64,000 bases of DNA, from contig NZ_CP152474.1 of NCBI RefSeq assembly GCF_039727615.1, positions 62,001 through 126,000 of the forward strand, in the 5' to 3' direction. The notes beneath the pieces were generated by a model, which made no database searches, was not told the DNA's origin, and saw only the letters and a list, made by a program, of their open reading frames with translations. A program made the translations under genes and the position numbers. Source of the stretch: Leclercia sp. S52 (GTDB lineage: Bacteria > Pseudomonadota > Gammaproteobacteria > Enterobacterales > Enterobacteriaceae). Shown piece by piece: positions 7,865-16,349 of the stretch (position 1 is its first letter; each line of letters opens with the position of its first letter).

Positions 7865-9235
7865 ATGAATCAGACGCATGTTGTCGATGTGAAGGCATGG
7901 ATAGATGCCCGGCCTGTCTCACGCTTTCAGTGGAAGGTCCTGCTGCTCTGTTTTGTCATCATTATGCTTGATGGTTATGACGCCGCGGTCATGGGGTTTA
8001 TCGCCCCGGCGTTAATCGAAGACTGGGGCATCAGCCGCTCCGCACTCGGCCCCATCCTCGGAGCGGCGATGTTCGGTGTTGCCATCGGCGCGCTGGTCGC
8101 CGGACCTCTGTCGGATCGCTATGGCCGTAAACAGGTTCTGCTATGGTCGGTGGCGCTCTTCGCCATTTTCAGCCTTGCCGCCGCGCTGGCGCAAAGCCCG
8201 GCACAACTCGCGCTGATTCGTTTTCTGACCGGGCTGGGGCTGGGGGCCGTCATGCCGAACTGCGTCACGCTGGTGGCGGAGTATATGCCGGAGCGTCGCA
8301 AGGGGTTGATGATCACCCTGATGTACAGCGGCTTTAACGTTGGCTCCGGGCTGGGCGGGTTTATTGCTGCGGCGCTGCTGTCGCACTTCAGCTGGCACTC
8401 GGCACTGATTTTTGGCGGCGTGCTGCCGCTGGTGCTGCTGCCCTTTATGTTTGCCATGCTGCCGGAGTCGGCGATGAGCATGGTCGCGCGCCGCGTTCCG
8501 CCCGCGCAGATTGCCCGGGTGCTTAACCGGCTGGGCGGAACTTTCACGGCTGATACTCTGTTCAAACTCAATACCCCGGAAATTTCCCGCCGCAGCAAAG
8601 TCGCGCAGCTGTTCCGCAACGGCTATGGCCGCGGAACGGTGGCCCTGTGGCTGACCTACTTTATGGGGCTGTTTGTCATCTATCTGCTCAATGGCTGGCT
8701 GCCGACTATCCTGCGTTCAGGCGGGTTGTCGTTGCAGCAGGCGGCTATCATCACCGGTCTGTTCCAGCTCGGCGGCCCGCTGGGCGGCATCATTGTCGGC
8801 TATCTGATGGACCGCACAGCCGCGAAGAAAGTGATTGCCGTAACCTATTTCCTCGGCTGTCTGTGTCTGCTGTCGCAAGGGTTGATGGACTTCGGGTCGC
8901 TGGCGCTGGCGGTACTGATTTTTATCAGCGGCATGTGTATCAACGGCGCACAGAATGGCCTGCAGGCCTACTCCCCCGCCTTTTACCAGACGGAAATCCG
9001 CGCCACCGGCGTAAGCTGGATGCACGGTATCGGTCGTACGGGGGCCATTCTCAGCTCAACGCTGGGTGGGGTGATCATGCTGGCGGTGCCAGGGCACTCT
9101 TCCATCTTTCTGGTGCTGGCGTTACCGGCCTGTCTGGCGGGGATCGCTATTTTGCTGCATCGTATGAACCGCATTAAGCCTCGGGAAACAGAGGCAGAAT
9201 TAAACGCACTGTCGCAAACCGTGCATAACCGATAA
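7865..9235 (+). CDS. galT: MFS transporter, aromatic acid:H+ symporter family, probable gallate importer
   Basis: A 456-residue major facilitator with 12 predicted transmembrane helices. The first helix carries LDGYDAAVMGFIAPAL, typical of the aromatic acid:H+ symporter (AAHS) subfamily (PcaK, GalT, MhpT), and the loop after helix 2 carries GPLSDRYGRK. It stands 13 bp before the gallate dioxygenase gene on the same strand, so gallate or protocatechuate-type acids are the likely cargo, as for galT of Pseudomonas putida. No outer-membrane porin gene galP is seen beside it. AAGGAAG lies before the start codon. Confidence 0.88.
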   Translation: MNQTHVVDVKAWIDARPVSRFQWKVLLLCFVIIMLDGYDAAVMGFIAPALIEDWGISRSALGPILGAAMFGVAIGALVAGPLSDRYGRKQVLLWSVALFAIFSLAAALAQSPAQLALIRFLTGLGLGAVMPNCVTLVAEYMPERRKGLMITLMYSGFNVGSGLGGFIAAALLSHFSWHSALIFGGVLPLVLLPFMFAMLPESAMSMVARRVPPAQIARVLNRLGGTFTADTLFKLNTPEISRRSKVAQLFRNGYGRGTVALWLTYFMGLFVIYLLNGWLPTILRSGGLSLQQAAIITGLFQLGGPLGGIIVGYLMDRTAAKKVIAVTYFLGCLCLLSQGLMDFGSLALAVLIFISGMCINGAQNGLQAYSPAFYQTEIRATGVSWMHGIGRTGAILSSTLGGVIMLAVPGHSSIFLVLALPACLAGIAILLHRMNRIKPRETEAELNALSQTVHNR

Positions 9236-9248
9236 GTGGAGTAAATTC

Positions 9249-10508
9249 ATGGCCAGAATACTCGGCGGGATCGCCGTCTCGCATACCCCGACCATCGGCT
9301 TTGCCGTCGATCATCATAAACAGCAGGAGGCGGCCTGGGCACCTATCTTCCAGAGCTTTGAACCGCTGAAACGCTGGCTGGACGAGAAAAAGCCCGATGC
9401 GCTGGTCTATATCTTTAACGATCACGTCACCGCCTTTTTCTTTGATCACTATTCCACGTTCACCCTCGGGATTGACCACGAGTATGGCGTGGCGGATGAA
9501 GGCGGCGGCGCGCGCGATCTACCGCCGGTGAAAGGCGATGCGGCACTGTCGCGCCATATCGGTGCCAGCCTGATGGCTGACGAGTTTGATATGTCGTTCT
9601 TTATGAATAAAAAACTCGATCACGGGCTGTTCTCACCGCTCTCCGCCCTGATGCCCTGGGAGCAGGAAGCCGGCTGGCCGACAAAAGTGATCCCGTTGCA
9701 GATCGGCGTACTGCAATTTCCGGTACCCAGCGCCCGCCGCTGTTACAAGCTGGGCCAGGCGCTGCGCCGGGCTATCGAGAGTTACCCGGAGGAGATCAAC
9801 GTGGCGATTGTCGCCACCGGGGGCCTGTCGCATCAGGTACATGGCGAGCGCTGCGGTTTTAACAATCCCGACTGGGACGCGCAGTTTGTCGATATGCTGG
9901 TGAACGACCCGGAAAAACTGACCGAAATGACCCTGGGCGAATACGCGACGCTTGGCGGTATGGAGGGCTCAGAGGTGATCATGTGGCTGGTGATGCGCGG
10001 TGCGCTGTCGGCGAACGTCACCGAAACCTGGCGCGATTACTACCTGCCGTCGATGACCGGCATCGCCACTCTGATCCTCGAAAACAACGCCCGCACGCCG
10101 CCTGTTGATACCCTTAGCCGCCACCGCCAGCATATGGCGCAGCAGCTTGCCGGGGTAGAAAATCTGCCGGGCACCTATCCGTTTACCCACGAGCGGAGCC
10201 TGAACGGCCTGCGGCTGAACAGCTTCCTGCACCAGCTGACGCAGCCGGCCTGGCGCGAACGTTTCCTGAATGAACCGCAGGCGCTGTACGCCGAAGCGGG
10301 TCTGAGCGAGCAGGAGCAACGCCTGCTGGATAGCCGCGACTGGCGTGGCCTGATCCAGTATGGCGCCAGCTTCTTCCTGCTGGAAAAAATGGGGGCGGTG
10401 GTCGGCGTTTCTAACCTGCACATTTACGCGGCCATGCGCGGACAAACGCTGGAGGAATTCCAGAAGACGCGTAATCAGCAGGTGACGTACTCAGTGGCGG
10501 GCCGCTAA
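9249..10508 (+). CDS. galA: Gallate dioxygenase (class III extradiol, GalA/DesB family)
   Basis: A 419-residue extradiol dioxygenase that opens the ring of gallate between C4 and C5 to give 4-oxalomesaconate. The N-terminal part (about 1-280) is the LigB-like catalytic domain and the C-terminal part (about 300-410) is LigA-like, a fusion typical of GalA/DesB (about 420 residues). The iron ligands known from DesB (His12, His59, Glu239) fall on the same positions here: SHTPTIG, NDHVTAFFFDHY and GGMEGSE. GGLSHQVHGE at 191-200 is the active-site segment with the catalytic histidine. The gene follows the transporter and is convergent with the LysR gene, overlapping it by 4 bp. Confidence 0.92.
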   Translation: MARILGGIAVSHTPTIGFAVDHHKQQEAAWAPIFQSFEPLKRWLDEKKPDALVYIFNDHVTAFFFDHYSTFTLGIDHEYGVADEGGGARDLPPVKGDAALSRHIGASLMADEFDMSFFMNKKLDHGLFSPLSALMPWEQEAGWPTKVIPLQIGVLQFPVPSARRCYKLGQALRRAIESYPEEINVAIVATGGLSHQVHGERCGFNNPDWDAQFVDMLVNDPEKLTEMTLGEYATLGGMEGSEVIMWLVMRGALSANVTETWRDYYLPSMTGIATLILENNARTPPVDTLSRHRQHMAQQLAGVENLPGTYPFTHERSLNGLRLNSFLHQLTQPAWRERFLNEPQALYAEAGLSEQEQRLLDSRDWRGLIQYGASFFLLEKMGAVVGVSNLHIYAAMRGQTLEEFQKTRNQQVTYSVAGR

Positions 10509-11722
10509 CCCTGCGCCACCTGTTGATGGATAAACCCCAGCAGCGCCTGGGTTGCTGGTGAGGGCAGGCTGCCTTCGCGGAAGGTCAGCCCGATGCGGCG
10601 GGTGGTATCCGGCAGGCTCACCGGCAGCACGGTGAGCAGGCCATTATCAATTTCAAAACGCATCTGGCTGGCTGATACCGCTGCCAGCATATCGGAGTCA
10701 CGCAGTAACCCGCGCACCATGGCGGCATCGCCGGTTTCGACGGTCGGTTGCGGCAGCGGCAAATGCAGGGTCAGGAAGGCCCGATCCAGCAGATGACGCG
10801 CGGGGGCATTGGAACGCGGTAACACCCACTGCGCGTCGGCCAGTTTGCTGCGCGGATCGGGATCGTTCAGCAATGGGTGGTTATTACGCAGCAAAATGAG
10901 CATATCTTCTTCAAACAGCGCTTCGCTGCTGAGGTCCGGCAGATCCTCATCCTGACGCAGCGCACCAATAATAAAATCAATATTACCGGCCCGCATGTCC
11001 GACACCAGGGACTCATACGGGCTTTCATTGGTGATCACCCGGATACCCGGGTGACGCGCCAGAAACGCGCCGATCACCACCGGCAACAGCCGGGTACGGC
11101 TCAGCGGCAGCGCGCCGATGCGCACACTGCCTTCCAGCACCCCGCGCCGCGCCGCCAGATCGCTCCAGATATTCTCCAGCTCATTCAACGCCCGGCTGAC
11201 AGGCGGATAGAGCAAATCTGCCGCCGGAGTGGGGCGTACGCCTTCAGCGGTACGGCGAAACAGCGCCGCATCGGCCCCCTTTTCCAGCACTTTTAACGCT
11301 GCACTGACCGCGGGCTGGGTCACGCCCAGCTGCGTGGCGACGGTCTGGGTATGATTGACATGATAGAGCTGAATAAAAATCTCCAGCCGTCGGGTATTAA
11401 ACAGCCAGGCAGCATCCGGCACCGCCGTGGCACGGGCCTTAAGCTTATGCATCAGCGTGGGCACGGCCTGTAAATCGTCGATGGCGCGCTGCGCGCGGGG
11501 CAGAATGCATTTGCCGTATTCCGTCAGGACCATGCCGCTGTGATGCCGTTCAAACAGGGTGACATTCAGGCTCTCTTCGAGGTCACGGATCGCCCGGGTG
11601 ATGGCCGACTGCGTACGGAATAAATCATCGGCTGCCCGCGAGACGCTGCCGCGCTGAGCAACCCGGCAGAAAAAGCGCAGCTGCATGATATTTATTGTGT
11701 TATTTCGTTTTTCTGTCGCCAT
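10505..11722 (-). CDS. galR: LysR family regulator with two tandem HTH domains, probable gallate regulator
   Basis: A LysR-type regulator of about 405 residues, longer than the usual 300. Two LysR-like winged helices follow each other: the first begins at MQLRFFCRVAQRGSVSRAADDLF and runs through TQSAITRAIRDLEESLNVTLFER; the second is RRLEIFIQLYHVNHTQTVATQLG with TQPAVSAALKVLEKGADAALFRR. The rest is a normal LysR substrate domain beginning near GSVRIGALPLSRTRLLP. It lies between galA (convergent) and galB (divergent), the expected place for the cluster regulator. The start at 11722 (MATEK) is chosen, though MQLRFF at 11686 and an upstream codon at 11761 are possible. Gallate as inducer is inference. 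Confidence 0.82.
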   Translation of the reverse strand: MATEKRNNTINIMQLRFFCRVAQRGSVSRAADDLFRTQSAITRAIRDLEESLNVTLFERHHSGMVLTEYGKCILPRAQRAIDDLQAVPTLMHKLKARATAVPDAAWLFNTRRLEIFIQLYHVNHTQTVATQLGVTQPAVSAALKVLEKGADAALFRRTAEGVRPTPAADLLYPPVSRALNELENIWSDLAARRGVLEGSVRIGALPLSRTRLLPVVIGAFLARHPGIRVITNESPYESLVSDMRAGNIDFIIGALRQDEDLPDLSSEALFEEDMLILLRNNHPLLNDPDPRSKLADAQWVLPRSNAPARHLLDRAFLTLHLPLPQPTVETGDAAMVRGLLRDSDMLAAVSASQMRFEIDNGLLTVLPVSLPDTTRRIGLTFREGSLPSPATQALLGFIHQQVAQG

Positions 11723-11849
11723 GATTCGCCCGATCCCGAAATGTGAATTTATCGACAACATAAATAAAAATCATAGCATTCGCAACTTAACGAATTACCC
11801 GCCTGCGCCCGGACATGACACTCTGAAAAAAACAGCAGAGGAAGTCATC

Positions 11850-12591
11850 ATGTCTCATCCGGTTAACCAAAAAAAGTGCCCTTGTTGTCAGCGCCCATTC
11901 TGCCGATTTCGTCTGGCGTGCGGGCGGTGCGATCGCCCTGCATGCCCAGCAAGGCTATCAGGTTCATGTGGTGTGTCTGTCGTTCGGCGAGCGTGGGGAA
12001 TCGGCCAAACTGTGGCGCAAAGGCAATATGACAGAAGAGACGGTAAAACATCACCGCCGGGAAGAGGCGCAGGCCGCCGCCGATATCCTTGGGGCCAGCA
12101 TCGAGTTTTTTGATATCGGCGACTATCCGTTGCGCGCCGATAACGCCACCCTGTTCCGCCTGGCCGATGTCTATCGCCGCGTGCAGCCGCACTTTGTGCT
12201 GACCCACTCGATGCACGATCCCTACAACTACGATCACCCCCTGGCGTCGAACCTGGCCCAGGAAGCGCGGATCATCGCCCAGGCGGAAGGCTATCGCCCG
12301 GGAGAGACGGTGGTGCAGGCGCCGCCGGTGTACTGCTTTGAACCGCACCAGCCGGAACAGTGCAACTGGAAACCGGACGTGCTGCTGGATATCACCAGCG
12401 CGTGGGAGAAAAAATACCAGGCCATTCAGTGCATGCAGGGCCAGGAGCATTTGTGGGAATACTACACCCGCGTGGCGCTTCAGCGTGGCGTGCAGGCAAA
12501 ACGTAATATCGGCATCACCGCCGCGCGCGATATCGTTCATGCCGAAGGCTTCCAGAGTATCTTCCCACGCGTGACGGAGAACCTAGCATGA
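11850..12591 (+). CDS. galB: 4-oxalomesaconate hydratase GalB (PIG-L/LmbE family), frameshifted
   Basis: GalB converts the 4-oxalomesaconate formed from gallate to 4-carboxy-4-hydroxy-2-oxoadipate and belongs to the zinc-dependent PIG-L/LmbE family. The start codon at 11850 follows GAGGAAG, but the frame reads MSHPVNQKK and then becomes nonsense. One base out, from 11875 on, it reads SALVVSAHSADFVWRAGGAIALHA and continues intact to the stop, including FGERGESAKLW and HSMHDPYNYDHPLASNLAQEAR. The switch falls exactly in a run of seven A (11869-11875); six A would restore about 246 residues. It is the first gene of galBCD plus a dehydrogenase, and its stop overlaps the galC start (ATGA). Confidence 0.86.
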
Positions 12592-13302
12592 ACCTGTTGA
12601 ATAAAAAAGGGATTGTAGTGCGCAACCTGCCGCGCCATGACCACTCAACCCTGCGCCTGTTTGCCGCCGCGGGCGTGGCCACGCTGCACGAAGCGTATCA
12701 ACGTCAGGGGCTGATGAACCCGGCTATCCGCCCCATCCAGCAGGGGGTAAGCCGCGCCGGAAATGCCGTTACCGTACTGGTGACCCCTGGCGATAACTGG
12801 ATGTTCCATGTGGCGGTAGAGCAGTGCCTTCCGGGGGGATATTCTGGTGGTAGCGCCAACCTCGCCCTGTGGCGACGGCTTTTTCGGCGATCTGCTGGCG
12901 ACCTCGTTGCAGTCCCGTGGCGTGGTCGGGCTGGTGGGCGATATCGGGATCCGCGACTCGCAGACCCTGCGCGAAATGGGGTTTGCCGTCTGGTCGCGCC
13001 AGGTCTATGCCCAGGGCACGGTGAAAGAGACGCTCGGCTCGGTGAATGTGCCGGTGATTTGCGGCGGCCAACTGGTCAACCCCGGCGATGTGGTCGTTGC
13101 CGATGATGATGGCGTGGTGGTGGTACCGCATGCTGACGCCCGATCGGTACTGGCGAAAGCGGAAACCCGCATGGCCAATGAAGAGGCGAAACGCGATCGG
13201 ATGCGCAACGGCGAGCTGGGGCTGGATATCTACGCCATGCGCCCGCGGCTGGCAGAGAAAGGGCTGCGCTACTACGACAATGCGGATGACGTGGAGGGTT
13301 AA
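12588..13302 (+). CDS. galC: 4-carboxy-4-hydroxy-2-oxoadipate aldolase GalC (RraA family), frameshifted
   Basis: GalC cleaves 4-carboxy-4-hydroxy-2-oxoadipate to pyruvate and oxaloacetate, the last step of the gallate route, and belongs to the RraA/class II pyruvate aldolase family. The first frame gives [20 protein letters not shown] through [10 protein letters not shown]; the second, from about 12840, gives [25 protein letters not shown], then the family motif [25 protein letters not shown], and ends at 13302. The frames meet in a run of six G (12833-12838) where five would keep the frame. The repaired protein has about 237 residues. It overlaps galB by 4 bp and galD starts 1 bp after its stop. 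Confidence 0.86.
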
Positions 13303-13303
13303 G

Positions 13304-14395
13304 ATGGCGCAACGCAGAATTCCCTGCCTGATGATGCGTGGCGGCACCTCGAAGGCCGCCTGCTTCCTGGCGGATGACCTGCCTTCAGATGACACTCTGC
13401 GCGATGCGGTACTGCTGGCGGTAATGGGTTCCCCGGATGCCCGGCAGATCGACGGCATCGGCGGGGCCGATCCGCTGACCAGCAAAGTGGCGATCGTTCG
13501 CCGCTCCGCCCGCCCGGATGCTGACGTCGATTACCTCTTTGCCCAGGTGAATGTCGATAGCGCGACGGTCGATTACGGCCAGAACTGCGGCAATATCCTG
13601 GCGGCCGTCGGTCCGTTCGCCATCGAGCGCGGATTAATTGCACCGGCCACGCCCCTGACTCAGGTGCGGATCTATATGGAGAACACAGGGCAACTGGCGA
13701 TTGCCGAGGTGCCCTGTGGTGACGATGGCGTGGAGTATACGGGCGATACCCGCATCGATGGCGTACCGGGTACCGCCAGCAAAATCGTCCTCAACTTCCT
13801 GGACGTGGCGGGCTCCAGCTGCGGTGCCTTACTGCCAACCGGCAAGGCCACTGACCGTTTTGACGGCATCGGCGTTACCTGTATCGACAACGGCATGCCG
13901 GTGGTGCTGCTGCGCGCCAGCGATCTGGGCCGCAGCGGCTACGAAACCCGTGAGCAGCTGGATAATGACCCTGAGCTGAAGCAGCGTCTGGAGTCGATCC
14001 GCCTGCAGGCCGGGCCGCGCATGAACCTGGGCGACGTGTCGCAACGCACGGTACCCAAAATGACGCTGATCGCAGAGCCGCGTGCCGGAGGCGCACTCTG
14101 CAGCCGTACCTTTATTCCCCATCGCTGCCATGCCTCGATTGGCGTTTTTGGGGCGGTGAGCGTCGCCAGCGCCTGCCTGATCCCCGGCAGCATCACCGCC
14201 GGGCTGGCGCAGGTTGCTGGCGGAAACGCGCCGGTTCTGAGTGTCGAACATCCCAGCGGGGAGTTCAGCGTAGCGCTGCAACGCAATGCCGCTGGCGAAC
14301 TGGCAGGCTGCGGCCTGTTGCGCACTGCCCGCCTGCTGTTTGCGGGTGAGGTCTGTATTCCGGCCAGCATCTGGCCACGTAAGGAGTCAACATGA
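13304..14395 (+). CDS. galD: 4-oxalomesaconate tautomerase GalD (PrpF family)
   Basis: A 363-residue member of the PrpF/GalD isomerase family with the duplicated diaminopimelate-epimerase-like fold. GalD tautomerises the keto form of 4-oxalomesaconate produced by the dioxygenase to the enol form used by GalB. Family features are the start IPCLMMRGGTSKAACFLADDLP, MGSPDARQIDGIGGADPLTSKVAIV, VDYGQNCGNILAAVGPFAIERGL with the conserved Cys, and GVPGTASKIVLNFLD. It starts at 13304 because the ATG sits 1 bp beyond the galC stop in a coupled arrangement. Its stop overlaps the next gene (ATGA). No break is seen. Confidence 0.93.
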   Translation: MAQRRIPCLMMRGGTSKAACFLADDLPSDDTLRDAVLLAVMGSPDARQIDGIGGADPLTSKVAIVRRSARPDADVDYLFAQVNVDSATVDYGQNCGNILAAVGPFAIERGLIAPATPLTQVRIYMENTGQLAIAEVPCGDDGVEYTGDTRIDGVPGTASKIVLNFLDVAGSSCGALLPTGKATDRFDGIGVTCIDNGMPVVLLRASDLGRSGYETREQLDNDPELKQRLESIRLQAGPRMNLGDVSQRTVPKMTLIAEPRAGGALCSRTFIPHRCHASIGVFGAVSVASACLIPGSITAGLAQVAGGNAPVLSVEHPSGEFSVALQRNAAGELAGCGLLRTARLLFAGEVCIPASIWPRKEST

Positions 14396-15261
14396 CGGCA
14401 ATAACCTTTATTGGTTTTGGCGAGGCGGGCGGTATTTTTGCCAGCGAACTGGCGCGGGATCATGCCGTCACCGTCTGGGACTGCAAGCTCAGCGGCGCAG
14501 AGCGCGAACCGATGCTGACTAAAGCCCGTCAGGCTGGCGTACGTGCCGCCGGCTCGCTGGCGGAAGCCCTTGAAGGCGCGGCGCTGGTCTTCTCGACCGT
14601 CACGGCGGGTTCTGCCCTGGATGTGGCGCAGCAGGCCGCGCCGCTGTTAACGGCCGGGCAGTATTTTCTCGATCTCAACTCGGTGGCGCCGCAGACCAAA
14701 CGCGATGCCGCCCGCCATTTCCTGCCCGGCGCGTATGTCGATGTGGCGGTCATGGCGCCGGTTCCCCCTGCACGACGTAAATCACCGCTGCTTGTCGGCG
14801 GCCCGCAGGCAGAGGCGATCGCGTCGGTACTGAGTGCGATGGGGTTAAACGCCCGCTCTGGCGCAGACGAGATCGGGAAGGTGTCGGCAATCAAAATGTG
14901 TCGCAGCGTGATGATCAAAGGGCTGGAAGCCCTTACCACCGAATGCCTGTTCGCTGCTCGTGAATACGGGGTGGAGGAAGAGGTGCTGGCCTCGCTACAC
15001 GCCAGTTTTCCGTCGCTGGGCTGGAACGGGGAGTTCCCCGGTTATCTGATCGGCCGCGTCGCCGAGCACGGTATCCGCCGCAGCGAAGAGATGGAAGAGG
15101 TGGTCAAAACCCTGCGTGACGTGGGTGGCGATGGGGTGATGAGCCAGGCGACCGTGCAGGCGCAACGCCAGTTACCCGAGAAGATGGCGGAGCGTGGGGT
15201 GAGTTATGCTGCGCTGGCCCCCTTTGTGTGGCAGGTGCTGGCCGGGAAGGTGAAGGGGTAG
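14392..15261 (+). CDS. NAD(P)-dependent oxidoreductase, 6PGDH/beta-hydroxyacid dehydrogenase type, last gene of gal operon
   Basis: A 289-residue dehydrogenase. The N terminus is a Rossmann fold with FIGFGEAGGIFASELA (GxGxxG-like nucleotide-binding loop), and the middle carries FLDLNSVAPQTKR and the AVMAPVPPARRKSPLLVGG segment of the beta-hydroxyacid dehydrogenase family. SAIKMCRSVMIKGLEAL contains the expected catalytic lysine. The C-terminal part resembles DUF1932. Its start overlaps the galD stop, so it is translationally coupled to the gallate genes, yet it is not part of the known galTAPRBCD set of Pseudomonas putida. It may oxidise or reduce a tricarboxylic intermediate; the substrate is unknown. 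Confidence 0.8.
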   Translation: MTAITFIGFGEAGGIFASELARDHAVTVWDCKLSGAEREPMLTKARQAGVRAAGSLAEALEGAALVFSTVTAGSALDVAQQAAPLLTAGQYFLDLNSVAPQTKRDAARHFLPGAYVDVAVMAPVPPARRKSPLLVGGPQAEAIASVLSAMGLNARSGADEIGKVSAIKMCRSVMIKGLEALTTECLFAAREYGVEEEVLASLHASFPSLGWNGEFPGYLIGRVAEHGIRRSEEMEEVVKTLRDVGGDGVMSQATVQAQRQLPEKMAERGVSYAALAPFVWQVLAGKVKG

Positions 15262-15345
15262 GGCTGTGGCGCAGGTTATTTACTTTTTATGGGGGAAAGC
15301 GATGGCTGCCCCCCCCTTTTTAAGGATATTTTTTGTTTTGCTGCA

Positions 15346-15646
15346 CTATATGTGAAACGCTACGCGCTTCCCCGTCGGAAGCTCAATATCCAGACTCAGC
15401 TTCCCGCCCATGGCTTCGATGTAGCGTTTAAGCGTAGCGATTTTTAGCTCATTCCCGCGCTGTTCAAGTTGAGTGACTGCGGGCTGGCTGATCCCCATCA
15501 CCTCAGCGACGTGCTTTTGCGATAATTTCAGCTCTTCGCGCATCATTTGCAGACCCGTTTCGAGGATCATTTCGTCGGCCATCTCTTTGATGCGTTTTTT
15601 GGCTTTCAGGGGAACGCGAAGTGATCGCTTCATTCAGGGTTTTCAA
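15346..15646 (-). CDS. XRE family transcriptional regulator (orphan antitoxin type), frameshifted
   Basis: A small Cro/C1-type regulator of about 99 residues in intact form. The C-terminal part is MADEMILETGLQMMREELKLSQKHVAEVMGISQPAVTQLEQRG with a clear helix-turn-helix, ending in GKLSLDIELPTGKRVAFHI. That is typical of antitoxins paired with RelE/HigB-type toxins. The N-terminal part KTLNEAITSRSPESQK is in another frame from a TTG at 15646, which has GGAGAC just upstream; the frames meet in a run of six A on the minus strand (15595-15600) where five would join them. Alternatively a shorter protein starts at ATG 15633. No toxin gene lies next to it. Confidence 0.72.
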
Positions 15647-15679
15647 TTTTTTGTCTCCATTGTTGCTAATCATGAATCG

Positions 15680-15697
15680 TATAAGCTACGACTTATA
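15680..15697. promoter_or_regulatory. Palindrome upstream of the XRE gene, probable operator
   Basis: TATAAGCTACGACTTATA has perfect 6-bp inverted arms (TATAAG/CTTATA) around a 6-base centre. It lies 34 bases before the probable XRE start codon and upstream of the divergent acetyltransferase gene. The symmetry and place fit an autoregulatory operator of the XRE protein; this is inference. Confidence 0.5.
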
Positions 15698-15749
15698 AAT
15701 GCACGTGCTTATGCTTGAAGTAGATTCCTTTCTCGACCATGATCGCATT

Positions 15750-16187
15750 ATGAAAATCGAAACCGCAGTTCCCTCACAATTTGAACGTCTCGTCGCGATC
15801 TGGGAGTCCTCCGTTCGTGCCACTCACCACTTTCTGCAGGAGAGCGATATCGCGGCGTTACGCCCGCTATTGCTCAACGCTTATCTGCCAAATTTAAACG
15901 TTGTGATTGCCCGGGATGAAACCGGCGCTATTCACGGCTTTTTAGGCGTGGACGAAAACCGCATCGAAATGCTGTTTGTCGACGATGCGAGCCGGGGGAA
16001 AGGCGTCGGCTCGCTGTTGCTGAGGTACGCCATTGACCATTTCGGTGCTAACGAGGTGGACGTTAACGAGCAAAACCCGCAGGGCGTGGGGTTTTATCAG
16101 CATATGGGGTTTGTGCAAACCGGGCGGTCGGAACTGGACGGGCAGGGTAATCCGTTTCCGTTGCTGCATATGCGGTATGGCGGTTAA
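15750..16187 (+). CDS. GNAT family N-acetyltransferase, YjaB-like
   Basis: A 145-residue acetyltransferase of the GNAT superfamily. The acetyl-CoA-binding loop is VDDASRGKGVGSLLLRYAI (R-G-x-G-x-G/S type), followed by VNEQNPQGVGFYQHMGFVQTGRSELDGQGNPFPLLHM, the pattern seen in E. coli YjaB. The N terminus AVPSQFERLVAIWESSVRATHHFL fits the same family. The start at 15750 is chosen by family alignment; no strong ribosome site is visible and an in-frame ATG at 15699 is an alternative. A damaged second copy of this gene lies 1 kb downstream. Confidence 0.85.
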   Translation: MKIETAVPSQFERLVAIWESSVRATHHFLQESDIAALRPLLLNAYLPNLNVVIARDETGAIHGFLGVDENRIEMLFVDDASRGKGVGSLLLRYAIDHFGANEVDVNEQNPQGVGFYQHMGFVQTGRSELDGQGNPFPLLHMRYGG

Positions 16188-16200
16188 CTACCGCACATTA

Positions 16201-16289
16201 GACCCTCTCCCCCTCTCCCTGAGAGCTTCCCACAAAAAAATATTAGCACGGTCGGCCCCCTCTCCATTTAGGGAGAGGGTTAGGGGAAA
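16201..16289. repeat. CCCTCTCCC-type intergenic repeat
   Basis: An imperfect palindrome built from CCCTCTCC and GGAGAGGGTTAGGGG halves around a 40-base centre. The same kind of sequence follows the second acetyltransferase copy (17431-17462) and lies upstream of the sugar transporter gene (24055-24095). It is a dispersed intergenic repeat of enterobacteria and may end transcription. Confidence 0.6.
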
Positions 16290-16349
16290 AGCTTGCAGAG
16301 ATGATTTCCCGGATCTGGCAAGCCAGGCGCTGTTCGGGGATAAATTTCG

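Noticed and set aside
11868..11878. A AAA AAG in galB as a programmed -1 ribosomal frameshift site
   Set aside because: The heptamer is in the right frame for -1 slippage, but the intact downstream frame is reached by a +1 shift (or loss of one A). A -1 shift would not restore GalB. No stimulatory element is evident either.
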